Assembly: GCA_018806915.1 (NCBI GenBank)
Contig: JAGKQI010000049.1
Span: 310,001 to 374,000, forward strand
Length of the DNA stretch: 64,000 nt
Direction: 5' to 3'
Source of the DNA: Phytophthora colocasiae
Taxonomy: Eukaryota; Oomycota; Peronosporomycetes; Peronosporales; Peronosporaceae
Part shown: positions 1-11,061 of the stretch, one piece after another
How positions within the stretch are numbered: position 1 is the stretch's first letter
Layout: each line of letters begins with the position of its first letter
Notes under the pieces: generated by a model
What the model was told of the DNA's origin: nothing
Database searches by the model: none
The model's input: the letters and a program-made list of their open reading frames with translations, nothing else
Translations under genes and position numbers: made by a program

Positions 1-142
1 GCACGTGAGGAGATCGAACTAGTGCTGGGAAGACCAAGGGGCTGCAGGAAGGAAGAGCTAGCGCTAAAACTTTAATCTCAATCACTTCTACTTTCATCTT
101 CTAGTACACAAGCCTCCAACATCGTCTCGACGCCACCGAACA
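1..142 (+). repeat. 3' LTR of copia element B (left part cut by window edge)
   Basis: These bases match, in inverted orientation, the inner end of the complete LTR at 4311-4621. Only one difference is visible: this copy ends ..CCGAACA, the other ..CCGAATA. The LTR ends in CA at 142 and is followed at once by TCCCA (143-147), then by integrase-side pol of the different element A. The same TCCCA precedes the outer end of the other LTR, so this is the 3' LTR of B at its insertion site in A. Confidence 0.88.
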
Positions 143-2823
143 TCCCAGTGGTTTACTGACATCACCACTAGTGGTGGATCGATCACGGTTGGCGGAAACA
201 ACAAGATCCCCATTGAAGGCATTGGACGGGTCGAGCTACAAGTCTCTGACTCCAAGGGCAACATGCAGAAGCTTATCCTCCATGGTGTCTTGTACGCTCC
301 CCAGCTCCAATTCAGCCTGCTGTCTATTCCAGCAGCGGTGAAGCATGATTTTCGCTTCAGCTTTGACCGCAAACAGTGTGCTATGCAAACCGACCAGCGC
401 TTCAAGATCAAGGCACTCATGGCTAACAACACGGACCTGTATCAGTTCCAAGCCAAGCCAGCGGCACCACCAGCGGCCCTTATTGCCTCAGGTAAGCAAC
501 GTTCCTTTCTGCTCTTACATAAACGCCTTGGACATCCTAACGTTCGTGTCTTGAATGACCTATCTAGGAGCCAAGCCATAGATGGACTCGACGAATCTGT
601 ACCTCTAGGTTCTAAGTCAGATTTCTTCTGTGTTGCATGCACGTTAGCGAAGTCACACCGCTCCCCTTTTACTCTAATAGAGTTGTTAAACGTGCCACAT
701 CACCTTTGTCGAAAATCCATTCAGATATCTGTGGTCCACTACCTGTGCCTAGTCTTACTGGTTGCCGTTACTTCTTGATCTTCATCGATGACTTTTCTCG
801 ATTCATGTTCACTTATGCAATTAAGAACCGTAGCGAGTTGTACGACTGCTACGAAGACTTCAGGAAGAAAGCCCTGAACATCTTTAGACAAGATATCTCT
901 GTCATTGAGTACACGTTCAGTCCTGAAGACGATAAGTCTCACGAAAATTTCGAGATTCAACGTCTCCAAGCAGACAATGCGAAAGAGTACGAGAAGCTGG
1001 GTCGAATCATCTTTAAAAAGTATGGGACTCATGCACAATTCACCAACGCGTATACTCCTCAGCAGAATGGAGTTGCTGAACGCCGCATGCGTACTATCAT
1101 GGAGCGTGTCCGAGCCCTTCTACTTGACGGCAAACTCTCCAAGAGATTGTGGGTCGAGTGTGTCTGTCACGTGACAACTCTCATCAACATGACGCCTAGC
1201 TCTAAGACGGACGGTCGAACCCCGTACGAACTTTGGTACAACCGAATCCCTCGATGCAATACATCAAAGTCTTTGGATGTAGTGGATATGTCCACATCAC
1301 GGAGCAATACCGAGACAAACTCGACGCTAGAGCCCGTTTGTGCATGTATCTCGGCGTACCTGACCACAAGAAAGGATATCGTCTCATGGACATTAACACA
1401 CATGCCATTGTGTATAGTCGTGATGTAGTTTTTAAAGAGGACGAATTTCCCCCTCTCAATGGCCTGACGTCTACACCAGAGCCCACAACCCACCAACAGG
1501 CAGCAACCTGCTGAGACCTGTACCTGTACCTGCGTCACCTGCACCTGCTGTTCTGCCATCACAAGAGCATGAAACTGAGCCTGAATCAGAACCAGTGACG
1601 ACACCATTACCCACTTCAGGTACTGCAACGGGAACCGTACCAGAGTACAGCCAACAAACGGGTACTACCCTCTTTGAGGAGGCTATTGATCGAACAGCCA
1701 TTCATTACTCATTTCGGACGGAGACGGACTCTGATCCTCCGCACACTACAGCTCCCTAAGCGACCCCGCCTCACTGCGGAAGCCACTAACGCGCGACTCA
1801 ACACTGAGGAAGCCTGTGACGTAACCCTCAACTCTGAGGAAGACATCCACGAACAGGAGCAACGTCAGCATTTACTGTACACATTACTAGCAATTCGGTA
1901 TGTTACAGAGCCCACTACGTATCAGGAAGCAATGAAGTCTTCCCACGCTAACCAGTGGCATTCAGCAGCTAAATCGGAATACAAGTCCTCATGGACAATA
2001 ACACTTGGGTGTTGGTAAACCCTCCTAAAAGGAGGAAGATCTTGAGTAGCCGATGGGTATTTGTTGTCAAGTATACCGGCACAGGCGAAATCGACCGCTT
2101 CAAAGCGCGTCTAGTGATCAAAGGATTTCTACAGGAATATGGCATTGATTACAACGAGATTTTCTCCCCTGTTATCAGGATGGAGGTACTCAGACTACTG
2201 CTTACTATTGCAGCTCTTCTCGACCTTGAAGTCCACCAAATGGATGTCAAAACAGCATTCCTTAATGGCTATTTGGAAGAAGAGATCTACATGGCTCAAC
2301 CGGAAGGTTTCAAAATCCCGGGCAAGGAGCATCTAGTGTGCAAACTTCTTAAGAGCTTATACGGGTTAAAGCAAGCACCCCGTGTCTGGTACCAAACCTT
2401 GTCTGCCTTTCTAGAGAGCCTTGGATTTCTGAAACTCACTAAAGATCGATGTGTCTTTCGACGCACTGTTGACAACGTCACTTGTTATATTGCAGTGTAC
2501 GTTGACGACTTACTGATCATTGCGCCTACACCAGCACTCGTCAGTGAGCTGAAATCAGCCCTGAAAAAACGATTCTCCATGTCAGATTTAGGGGAGGTGA
2601 AGTACTTACTCGGCTGGTCTATTCAACGTGACCGAAAGAACCGAACGATGTTTATCCACCAACACAAGTACGCTACGAAGGTCATTGACCGCTTCAGCGA
2701 CTACATTCCGTACCCTATAGCAACACCAGCAGAACGGAACGTCAAACTCTCCGTAAGCAGCCAGCCTAGCAGTGAACAAGAGAAAGATGCGATGAAATCA
2801 ATTCCGTATCGCCAAGCAATTAG
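143..2823 (+). pseudogene. Copia element A pol: integrase and reverse transcriptase, frameshifted and truncated
   Basis: The reading begins just after the protease motif of a Ty1/copia polyprotein (SGGSITVGG near 170) and continues through the GAG-pre-integrase segment (HKRLGHPN; CVAC near 630). The integrase core follows, with DICGP, QADNAKEY and TPQQNGVAERR supplying the D, D and E residues. Reverse transcriptase occupies about 1990-2823 with KARLVIKG, MDVKTAFLNG and the catalytic YVDD near 2500. The frame changes at least three times (near 640-700, 1240 and 1700-1990), so no polyprotein can be made. The reading stops abruptly at YRQAI near 2820, before the rest of RT and RNase H, where the sequence switches to minus-strand gag of another element. 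The missing gag half is at 4622-6063 on the other strand. Confidence 0.9.
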
Positions 2824-4306
2824 GTGCATATTGCACATCTTCGAGTCGGACCATTTTCGTTCGCCCTCCAACCTCGACTTGAAGTAGAACACTTCCCTGC
2901 TTCTCAACAAGCAGCTCTTCGCCACCAGCACCGAGACATACATTTGCGCACTCTCGTGGGTCTTCGAGCAGACGAGCATCGTTCACGAGATGTCTACTGG
3001 ACCCAGAGTCGAGAATCCAATAATCTCGGGTGTCACGTCCGTCTGCTGCTACCAGCGCCATGTCGAACACGGCTAACGTGTAGTCTGCTTCCCGCTTCCC
3101 GCTGGCATTGTTCCGATTCGGGCACGCCGCCTTGAGATGCTTTTCGGATCCACAGACGTAGCACTTTCTTGGCTTCGGCCTCGACTCCGTAACAGTCGCA
3201 GCCATGTCCTTGCCCATTTGCCTGGTGTTGTTCATGTCTCTCTCCGCGGACTGCGCGAACTGAGCCAGTTCCTCTGCTTGCTTGAGATAGTCCGTCCGAC
3301 TTAGATTGAGCCTCGAGAGCATGACGCCACGCATGTCGGGGGCGGCATAGCGGACGATGTTGTCGAGGACGAGATTGTCAGCTCCACCGCACGCTTCGCT
3401 CACAGCTACCAAATATAGATAGTGCTCCGTCCACGTGCGCTTTCCACTCTTCGGAGCGGTGAACAACTTCATGCTTTGTTCTGGAGTAATTCGCACGTTG
3501 AACGTCTCCAACATTCTCTGCATGACGTGTTCGACCGTTGGGCTTTCTGCCCACCAACCTTCCACCTGACGATTGTAGTACCTTTCGGCGACGCCAGACA
3601 AGTGGTGGCCCAGTAGATCGACCTTGACATCCTCGCTCCACGCAAAACCGCTTGCAGCCTCAGCATACCGCATCTGCCGCACAAACTTGATCCCCCATTG
3701 CATGAAGCCACTACCAAGGCCTTGATAGAGCTCTTTGCCGTCAAAAGGTCTGATGCTCAGTTTTCGTTGGCGAGCGTCGGGGATGCGTTGGCCTTGACCT
3801 TGCTGGTGTTGGTCAAGCTGCACCGGTGCAACGTTCGGAGGTGCGACTGCTGGCGCTGGGGCTTCTGGCATGGGCACATTCGGACTTGGAGCTTGAGGGT
3901 TCACGCCTATGCCGTAGCCAGGCTGACGATGCCCGAAGTAAGCCGGGGGTGGCACGTAGCCTCGAGGTGGTGTCCGCTCGAGCGATTGAAGTCTCATTCG
4001 CCCCACGCCACGTTGAGCTCCCAGTCCCAGCGACGACCCAAACACACTCGTCTCGAGAGCGTCCTCGAACGCCTCACTCCGCTCCTTGGTCAGCGACGCT
4101 TGAGAGGCTTCGAGCTTGTCCATCCGGCCGGCCAGTCCCTTGAGCAAGTCCACGATCAGTTCGTACTTGTCCGGGGACTGCGCCACAGCCACCTTGACTT
4201 CCGCTTCTTCTACCTCCGTTGAACTGACCCTTCCGCGGTCAGTTATGCTGCTCGGGGAGCCAGGCTCGCGGCCAGTGTCAGTGGCGACGTCGGTAGTTGG
4301 GCTCAT
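2824..4306 (-). pseudogene. Copia element B gag and start of protease, 3'-truncated
   Basis: An open frame of about 490 codons reads leftward from ATG at 4306. It has an acidic, coiled-coil-prone N terminus, a Pro-rich stretch around residues 110-170 and a retrotransposon gag core around 185-340. A CCHC zinc knuckle (CYVCGSEKHLKAAC) and an aspartic protease motif (DSGSS) follow. The frame runs to VQYAP, where copia protease continues, and is cut there by the junction with element A pol; the last few codons are junction sequence. The start codon lies inside the primer-binding site. Its protein is unlike that of element A, so this is a different copia family. The gag part itself is unbroken. 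Confidence 0.88.
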
Positions 4307-4310
4307 AACC
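4299..4310 (-). other. Primer-binding site of copia B, overlapping gag ATG
   Basis: GGTTATGAGCCC directly follows the LTR end and matches the complement of the anticodon arm of eukaryotic initiator tRNA-Met (GGGCUCAUAACC in yeast). Drosophila copia is primed by a 5' half of the same tRNA. The ATG inside is the gag start. Confidence 0.75.
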
Positions 4311-4621
4311 TATTCGGTGGCGTCGAGACGATGTTGGAGGCTTGTGTACTAGAAGATGAAAGTAGAAGTGATTGAGATTAAAGTTTTAGCGCTAGCTCTT
4401 CCTTCCTGCAGCCCCTTGGTCTTCCCAGCACTAGTTCGATCTCCTCACGTGCACAAGAAACGCAGATGGCGATGCAGCCGCCACCAGTAGAGCTTCCGAT
4501 CTCGTACCTGCTCCCGTCTGCTGCAACTCGCAGCTCTCCGGAAAGCCTGCACCCCGATGGAAACTAATCATTCGACTGCAACTTGCGGCTCGAGCATCAA
4601 CCCGAAACGCTGTTTCTAACA
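4311..4621 (-). repeat. 5' LTR of copia element B, 311 bp, complete
   Basis: On the minus strand it begins TGTTAGAAAC at 4621 and ends ..CGAATA at 4311, next to the primer-binding site. TCCCA (4626-4622) precedes it, matching the five bases after the 3' LTR at 143-147. The inner 142 bp form an inverted repeat with 1-142. The outer boundary is where the gag frame of element A is interrupted. Confidence 0.9.
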
Positions 4622-6063
4622 TGGGATTCATGGGACACATGGCGTGTGCAGCCAGAGTCGATCGTCCAGGTGGGGTCAGGTTCAACCTTGGCTTGAGCGG
4701 TAAGGCTAAACTGAGGATTGACTGTGGTGGCGACAGCAATGAGACCGGTATCATGACGTCCTTGGCGAGACACCTTCCGGTTGCCAGATTCATTGTCGTT
4801 GTCATCGTCGTCGTCATTGTCTGACTCGAGAGGGCGGTCCTTGTAGCGCTCTTGGCCACGTTGTTTGCCACCGTTCCCGTGTTTCTTGTTGTTGCCACCG
4901 TTGTTGCCCTTGAAGTCTCGGTTGTTATTTCCCTTGTAGCTGCGCCCGTTGTTCGAGTTCCGATACGGATGATCGCGCTTCGAGTTACCCTTGAAAGCGA
5001 AATTAGCAGGGAGTACCGTTCCAGCTTTCACTCGTCCATCACGCAAGTCCTTTTGTAGACCGCGGCACTGACGAATGTTGTGGCGTGGGCGATCACAGTA
5101 CGAGCAGATATTGGCATTGTCGCGCTCTGATGCAGAAGGCCCAGTTGCCACAAGAGCTCGCTCACCCTTGGTTGCAGGAGTCTCAGGGGTACCCTTGGCC
5201 AAGGTGTAGCGCTCCTGAGCTTGGAGGTCGCGAACCTTGCCTTCGATACTCTGCTTGAGATCTTCATACGGGATATACTTCCGTTGGCCCTTCCAAATGC
5301 GGAGATCATCCTTCCATGACTTGGGCATCGAATGGAACAGGTAGATAGACTTCTGTCCCTCGGTCATCACCGACTCGGTGGCTTCTGACGCGGCTTTCAT
5401 CGCGTTCTCAAGTTTGAGAAAGAATTCAGTCAAGTCGGATCCTTCCTCATACTTGATCTCCATCAAGTAGTGTTGGATGAAGTACGGATCACCGTGAAAG
5501 GCTGCTCCCTCGTACTTCTGGCAGATGTAGTTGAAAATCTCGTAGGAAGTCTTGAGATTCTTGACCAGCCGCACGTGCATGTTGTCCATCGTCTTCATCA
5601 AGAAGGCTTTGGTCTTGGCTTCTTGGCGACGGCGCTCACGCTGGGTAAGAGGCTGAGGCTTCTCTTTCTTCAGGTGCTTACGTGCTCGACGAGCTTCACG
5701 CGAGTTGAACGGTCGGACGGCTGGAAGATCCTTGCGCTTGATGGACCCATCTGAGCTGGCTCCCGAGTCATCATCAGAGTCCGAGGGCGGCTTTAGCTCG
5801 TCATCGCTCTCCTCGTAGTCCACAGCGTCAGAGTCGACTTCAGCATCCTTGGTGGCCTTGGCAGGAGGGTCGTCGTCGTCGGACATGTCGTTAGTGCTGT
5901 CTTCACTCTCTTCGTCTGACACACCATCGTAGTCGAGCTGCTTCACGTAGCCGAGCAGGTGCTTGCCATCGAGTGCTGCGCACACGCGAGCCTTCCACAC
6001 GTCGAAGTTCTCGGCACCGATGAGTCGTGGGAAGTCGTCGCTTGAGGCTTGTCTTGGGCTCAT
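4622..6063 (-). pseudogene. Copia element A gag and protease start, split by element B
   Basis: The frame reads from ATG at 6063 (MSPRQASSDD) to 4622. It contains a UBN2/gag-like core (KAFLMKTMDNMHVRLVKNL, then YLMEIKYEEGSDLTEFF), a CCHC knuckle (CSYCDRPRHNIRQC) and protease WTIDSGCTRHVSH, with a long acidic insertion around residues 45-110. It ends at HES where element B entered, and the next residues of the same protein (QWFTD) are found at 146 on the plus strand. Until that insertion the frame was open. As in the other two copia elements, the start codon is inside the primer-binding site, so the protein starts MSP. Confidence 0.9.
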
Positions 6064-6067
6064 AACC
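6056..6067 (-). other. Primer-binding site of copia A, overlapping gag ATG
   Basis: GGTTATGAGCCC is identical to the copia B site and again includes the gag ATG. A two-base spacer (GA) separates it from the putative LTR end ..GCCA. Confidence 0.7.
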
Positions 6068-6069
6068 TC

Positions 6070-6314
6070 TGGCGAGTAGCGTAGGTAGTGAAGAAGAAGG
6101 TGAGAAGAAGAAGTAGTGTGTAGTTACCGTCAAAAGACGAAGAGAGTTAGATTATATGCTTAAGGAAGTTGACTAGCTGCTTACCAGTCATTGTGAACTG
6201 GTGTTCACTATAAGTATAGTGAAGCAGCATTATAGTGGCTTTAGCGGGCTCTATGAGAGCCAGTTATCATATGTCAAAGGTAGGTAAACAGTATGTTGAG
6301 AGGTTACTTCAACA
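6070..6314 (-). repeat. Candidate 5' LTR of copia element A (about 245 bp)
   Basis: On the minus strand the segment begins TGTTGAAGTAACC at 6314 and ends ..CGCCA at 6070, two bases before the primer-binding site. It contains a short palindrome (TTCACTATA/TATAGTGAA near 6205). The outer end is a guess from the TG..CA rule, because the partner LTR is outside the window; TGTTTACC at 6290 is an alternative start. Confidence 0.5.
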
Positions 6315-7859
6315 CTGTACAGGAGCAGCTCATTCACCTTGACAAAAGACTGATCAAGAGCTCATGTCCATTTCATCCATTTTCAGGCATAAATTCCTCC
6401 ATCCTTTGAATTGTTTAATGAACTTGGCACTTTCGAGTCGACAGGAGATTAAACGGGGTGCAAGTTGCACCGCGCTCATGTAGAATCAAGTCGCTTGCAC
6501 ACTGGATTTTTTAAGTGAAAGAGTTTATACTTCGAAGTATGTACTCAGTTAATTGCTCCACTCTGTTGTTGAAATCATTGAGTCCAGGATCGAATGCCTT
6601 TATTATAGTGCAATGGCTGTTTCCAACTCGCAAAGTTGTACTATACCGTTCGCCTTTGCGTGGTAATGAGTCTGCATTATTGTCACGGGCCCGGTGATTG
6701 CCGCGCCGCAACACTATTCGCGTGGTCTCCTCGAATACAATCGCAAAGAGCTCTCAATCACACTGCACGAGATAAAATCTGTCCTTCACGTACTTCCGAA
6801 CAGCGGAGTGAATGATCACTTGTGTAAATCGGAACCATTGATGCAAGTGCTTCTCATCCGTGTATTTTCGCCTGCATCAAAGCACTTGAAGCACTTGCGG
6901 GCGTTAGTTCGCCATGTGCTTGTAACATGACAGGTAATGTATCCCGTAGACTCACCTTAGCGACCACGACGTCGTAGGAATCGCTTTGAGATGACAGACT
7001 GTCTTCTCTGTGTCACAAAGACTAAAGGGTAGAGCGTAGCAGTCTAAAAACTCCACGAACACACTTGCATCTCGATATTTTGTCGTATCGTTTTCGTTGG
7101 TCTGGACAGGAAACTCGTTCATATTGATTTGAGTAAAGAAGTTATCCAGATCTCGTCCATTCCAGACTCAGGAACGTCGAGGTTTTGGGAAAACCGAGCA
7201 GTGCACGAGGTGAGACGTTTATTGGAAAGCACCGAAGAAAATAAGTTGGCGCGTTACCGTGAGTCGCAGATCAAATCCGTACGGAGTCCAGATCCTTCAA
7301 TTTCCAACATGGAAATTCTGGTGATCTCGAAATGGAAGAACTTGTTGGGTTTTCACCTTTATCCTGAAGAACAAGCGAAAGGGTCTGGACTTCTTCGCGT
7401 AGACGAAGAATTTATTCTCTCCGTTTCGTATGCCACGACTTATGATATCACTTTCATGTACCGTGTCAATCTCGGGAGCATCATTATACTTGGCGAGCAA
7501 TGCCAAAAGCACTGGGTCAAGTAGTTCCTCGGTGCGGATATTATCTAGCCTTGAAGAGGTAAAACTCATCAGTCAAAGCACCAAGGAGAGTGTCGTTTCT
7601 TGGTTACTAGGATTAAAAGCTAACGATCTCAAAAATAAATTCCTAACGCCATGGCGATACAGTTAGAGCAGGTATGGATCCTAACGGTATCTGTGGGATA
7701 TGAAAGGTGTTCGGCACAGTCTGCCCATCTGGATATTTCGTCTGGGAGAGAGGAAGTGTTCGTGCCAAGCAATTATTGACACAAATTACTCTGCCACACT
7801 GGACGTTCACCAGTGCTTCGTTCAGTTTTCGTTTGAGCTTCCGTTATCAATACTAAAAC
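6315..7859. other. Intergenic, no convincing gene
   Basis: The 1.5 kb between the copia nest and the GH18 gene holds only short open frames. The longest are 7129-7524 (+, 131 codons) and 7297-7569 (-, 90 codons), which overlap. Neither shows a motif I recognise, a signal peptide, or an intron that would extend it. The last part must hold the GH18 promoter. Confidence 0.4.
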
Positions 7860-9081
7860 ATGACTCGATCGCCTCCCAGGCAATACGAAGATGAATCCGA
7901 TACGACGGCGCATTATTACCCTCCGGACAACATGGGACCGTACTTGTCGTCGTCCTATAACCAACGCATGGCCCCCGAGAAGAAAGAGCGCTCCAAATTG
8001 ATGAAGCGAATTCTCCCGATTATCTGTGGTAAAGGCTGCATTCTAATTGACTGGAATATCTTGAATATTTTCATTAAAATGCAATGTGTCTTCATCTGCA
8101 GGTGTGTTGGTGCTGATTGTTGTCATTGTCATCGTGGTAGTGACATTGCACAAAAATTCAAACAGTTCCAAAGACACTTCGAGCTCAGCAACCAATGATA
8201 CGTCCAGTTCGTCTGCTTCGTCAACAACTCTACCGTCTTCGTGCTCCCCCGTGGCTGCAAAGGACCGAATGGTGGCATTCTGGCAGAGTGAAGTTGCCGG
8301 GTGTGATACCGTTCCAGATGGAGTTACCCACGTCGTCTTCGGGTTCGCATTGGTGGCTAATGGAGTCATCAAGCCTTCATTCCAGACGGATGATGCAAGT
8401 ATTTCTCAATGTGTGAAACTTCTGCACGAGCGTTGCATTCGAGCGATGGGGAGTATCGGTGGATCAACGAACAACGAAAATATGTCAGCAATTGCGAACA
8501 CTACACTGTTTGCAGAGTCTGCGGCCAACTTAATGGAGAAATTCGGCTTTGACGGACTGGATCTGGACGACGAGACGGTCGGAGCGGAGTTTAGTGCTAA
8601 TCGGACTGTTGGAATGCTGAAATCTACTCGAGAAGCTATGGATGAAGCTGGTTATACGTCCGCTCTATTGACGTATGACGCTTATTTCTACGAGGGAGAA
8701 CCGTCCGTATGTTTGGCTGAAGATATGGCAGCGTACTCGCGTTGTTTCCCAACTGAAGTACTGGATTACGTGGACTGGGTCAACATTATGGCGTACAACG
8801 TCAACCAGGATAACGATACAGCTGCGGGGATATACGCATCTGCTGAGAGTACGACGTTTGCTGCGTGGGAAACTCAACTAGGTGGTAATTTCTCTTTAGC
8901 CACGATCGGGTTATGCGTGGGTGGAGGTTGTGCGTATGGTCCAGGGCCAAATACAACAGTTATCGCAGAATGGGAAGCTTTTGCTCGCCAAGAGGGGCAT
9001 GGAGGGATGATGATTTACGCTGCATCTACTGAGGTTGGCGACGATTATCCTGTCACGCGGAGTCTCATCACTACGGCTTGA
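7860..9081 (+). CDS. Membrane-anchored GH18 chitinase-like protein, two exons
   Basis: Exons are 7860-8028 and 8102-9081, joined across a 73-bp intron (GTAAAG..CTGCAG), giving 382 residues. A basic cytoplasmic N terminus of about 55 residues is followed by one hydrophobic segment (about 57-72, GVLVLIVVIVIVVV). A Ser/Thr-rich stalk (about 75-105) then leads into a single GH18 barrel, so it looks like a type II membrane enzyme facing the wall. SIGG and the catalytic signature DGLDLDDE are both present, with the acid/base Glu near residue 214, so hydrolase activity on chitin or related beta-linked N-acetylglucosamine chains is plausible. No chitin-binding module is visible. The splice creates the membrane segment: exon 1 ends in ..IIC and exon 2 supplies the hydrophobic run. 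Substrate is inferred from the family only. Confidence 0.85.
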
Positions 9082-10038
9082 ATCAAGTTTTGCTGCTGTA
9101 TGGGAAATACATTAGTTTCTTTTGCGCAGTAACATATCTTCAACTCTGTGTTTGAATTGAGAAACGGAGGTTTCCCAACTTTTCGCGCTACTGTGGTAAT
9201 AAGGCGAAAATTTCCAGTCCGGGTGAGCACTTCGACAGCTACTGATACCGTCGTGATCTGTAACTCTGCAGCTCCTTTGTATTACCGTCGTTGGACCAGT
9301 TAATCCCGGTTCTCCATGTTTCAACCGAAAAGCGACGTTGAGAATTTCGGGAATTGGCTCGACTAGAACGCGCAACACGATGACTGTGCGATCTTACTTT
9401 CGAAACGAAGTGCAAGTCCGTCTCTAGCGATCGAGAGGCTCGCCATTTTCATTCGAGTATTGCTGCCTACATCGTAGTACTACAATGGAAAAGTTAATGC
9501 AATTGTAGAAATGTTTCACATACATACCTGTGCTTCAACGTTCTTCAGGTCTCCTGCTGGTGTTGTAGTTAGCGCCCACACGGCTTTTTCAGTCGCTTGA
9601 CGGTGGAATGGCACTGCGTAGCACTGGAGAAGGTTCACAAACAGGCCTGAAGATCCGTTTTCCACTGCATCATTCCTCTGTCCAGGGCAAGGAATGTCGT
9701 GCATATTGATCCGCTCGAAGAATTCGTTCAACCAGCGTAAACGTCGTCCATACCTGCAATGAGCTCATTGAAGATGTTGTTGTTCGGTTTAGGGGCATGG
9801 ATAAACTGGGAGTGCCATTTTTGCGTTTTTGATGGTTGTTCTAGGGCAAATTGATACCAGCTGCTGCCTAGCATTGTTTCAAATTGACGGAAAGTTGGGT
9901 TACGAGTTTCCGTAAGTTCAAAATCTCCTCCTTGCGTCGTTGATGCCACGACTTTTTTGTCTTCTTTGCCCCATGATTGGTCTTCGAGCTATCGAGCATT
10001 GCACTACAGGTAGACCACGTTTCTGAGACAGCCGCATC

Positions 10039-10105
10039 GGCTCTCCTCAAGGAGAGCTCCGGTTTTTGCTATTGTCAACTTTCATTGTGAAATTTGACAG
10101 ACAAA
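10039..10105 (+). repeat. Left terminal inverted repeat of the Merlin-like element
   Basis: 67 bp, identical to the reverse complement of 10995-11061. The outer part is itself a palindrome (GCTCTCCTCAAGGAGAGC), so each end could form its own hairpin. Confidence 0.92.
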
Positions 10106-10348
10106 GCGTTTCGTACTCTCGACCAGCATATGATGTACATTAGTTTGTTCGGGAAATCACAAGTATCGCTCCGGTTTTAAGCCTCAGGAACTAAAAAGTG
10201 ATTGTTATTACACTTGCTGTTTGTATGCTTTAAAAGTATAGTTCCGGTTTCATTTCTCTCACACCAACCACTGCCAACCACCCACTCCCCCTCCTCGAGT
10301 CATTTTACGATTTCCAGTGACCAGTCCCCCAAGCATCAGCGCGCCTCC

Positions 10349-10960
10349 CCTCCAGCCCCCATGTCCAGCCACCTGAGCCATCACTATGCCCCCCTCCCTA
10401 CCGAACAATACGATCTCAATGCCGTCCTTGCATTGACAGCGGATGAGATGGGGGCTGTGAGGTGGTGGCAAGAAGCAGGCGTCCTGGAGCGGGAGATGTA
10501 CTGCCCAGGATGCAGGCAGCTCATGCGCATCAAAACGTCGGCTAAGAAGCCGACGTGGAGATGTAGCAAGAGTAAAAAGCATGAAAACGGTAAAGAAGTT
10601 GTATTAGTATGCTAACAAACACTTGGCTCCGATATGTTCGCGACCTACGTGACTGAAAGGAAAACAAAACAGGGCACCAGGCTACGTACTCTAGCAAACA
10701 ACCCCAAGCTAGCAGACATGAGTTACAACCACAAATATGTCAACCACACCGAAAACTACGTCAACCCAGAAGATGGTACGCACACAAACACTATAGAAGG
10801 CCTGTGGGAAATTCATATCAAGCGCCATATCAAGAACATGCGCGGTATGAATCCGAGTTGAACGGATACATCGACGAGTACATATGGAGATGCTGGTATT
10901 TCCCTAAGAAGGCGTCGACAGCTCAGATCATGAGTGGGTTAATGCAGTTAATTAAAAAAA
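10349..10960 (+). pseudogene. Merlin/ISXO2-like transposase, N- and C-terminal pieces only
   Basis: An N-terminal piece (to 10615, ending ..VVLVC) carries a zinc ribbon CPGCRQLMR..WRCSKSKKH. A C-terminal piece (10634-10860, continuing after a stop to about 10960) carries the ending typical of DDE_Tnp_IS1595/ISXO2 proteins: HTENYVNPEDGTHTNTIEGLW, then IKRHIKNMRGM, then ELNGYIDEYIWR. The Glu of TIEGLW would be the catalytic E. The segment with the two catalytic Asp residues is absent, apparently deleted near 10616-10633, so the element could move only with a transposase supplied from elsewhere. An Inr-like TCATTTCTCTCAC lies upstream near 10250. Confidence 0.75.
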
Positions 10961-10994
10961 CACGGTTCATAATTTGTCTCTAATATAAACTTCA

Positions 10995-11061
10995 TTTGTC
11001 TGTCAAATTTCACAATGAAAGTTGACAATAGCAAAAACCGGAGCTCTCCTTGAGGAGAGCC
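10995..11061 (+). repeat. Right terminal inverted repeat of the Merlin-like element
   Basis: 67 bp, exact inverted copy of 10039-10105; it ends ..GAGGAGAGCC at 11061. Confidence 0.92.

Larger units (their letters stand above)
10039..11061 (+). mobile_element. Merlin/IS1595-like DNA transposon, internally deleted, 1,023 bp
   Basis: The element is bounded by 67-bp terminal inverted repeats that are identical base for base (10039-10105 and 10995-11061), starting GGCTCTCC. It carries plus-strand transposase pieces of the ISXO2/Merlin type. The flanking octamers GCCGCATC and TCGGAATC agree at 5 of 8 positions and may be a degraded 8-bp target duplication, the size usual for Merlin. With one octamer removed, the M96-like frame around it is continuous at this point. 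Confidence 0.8.

Noticed and set aside
1..4452. A foldback transposon bounded by a long inverted repeat (1-142 and 4311-4452)
   Set aside because: The arms are LTR ends of one copia element, the TCCCA duplication lies at its insertion site, and the interior is pieces of two copia elements.
7129..7569. A gene on either strand (131 and 90 codons, overlapping)
   Set aside because: No motif, no splice extension and no clear start context on either strand; likely chance frames.
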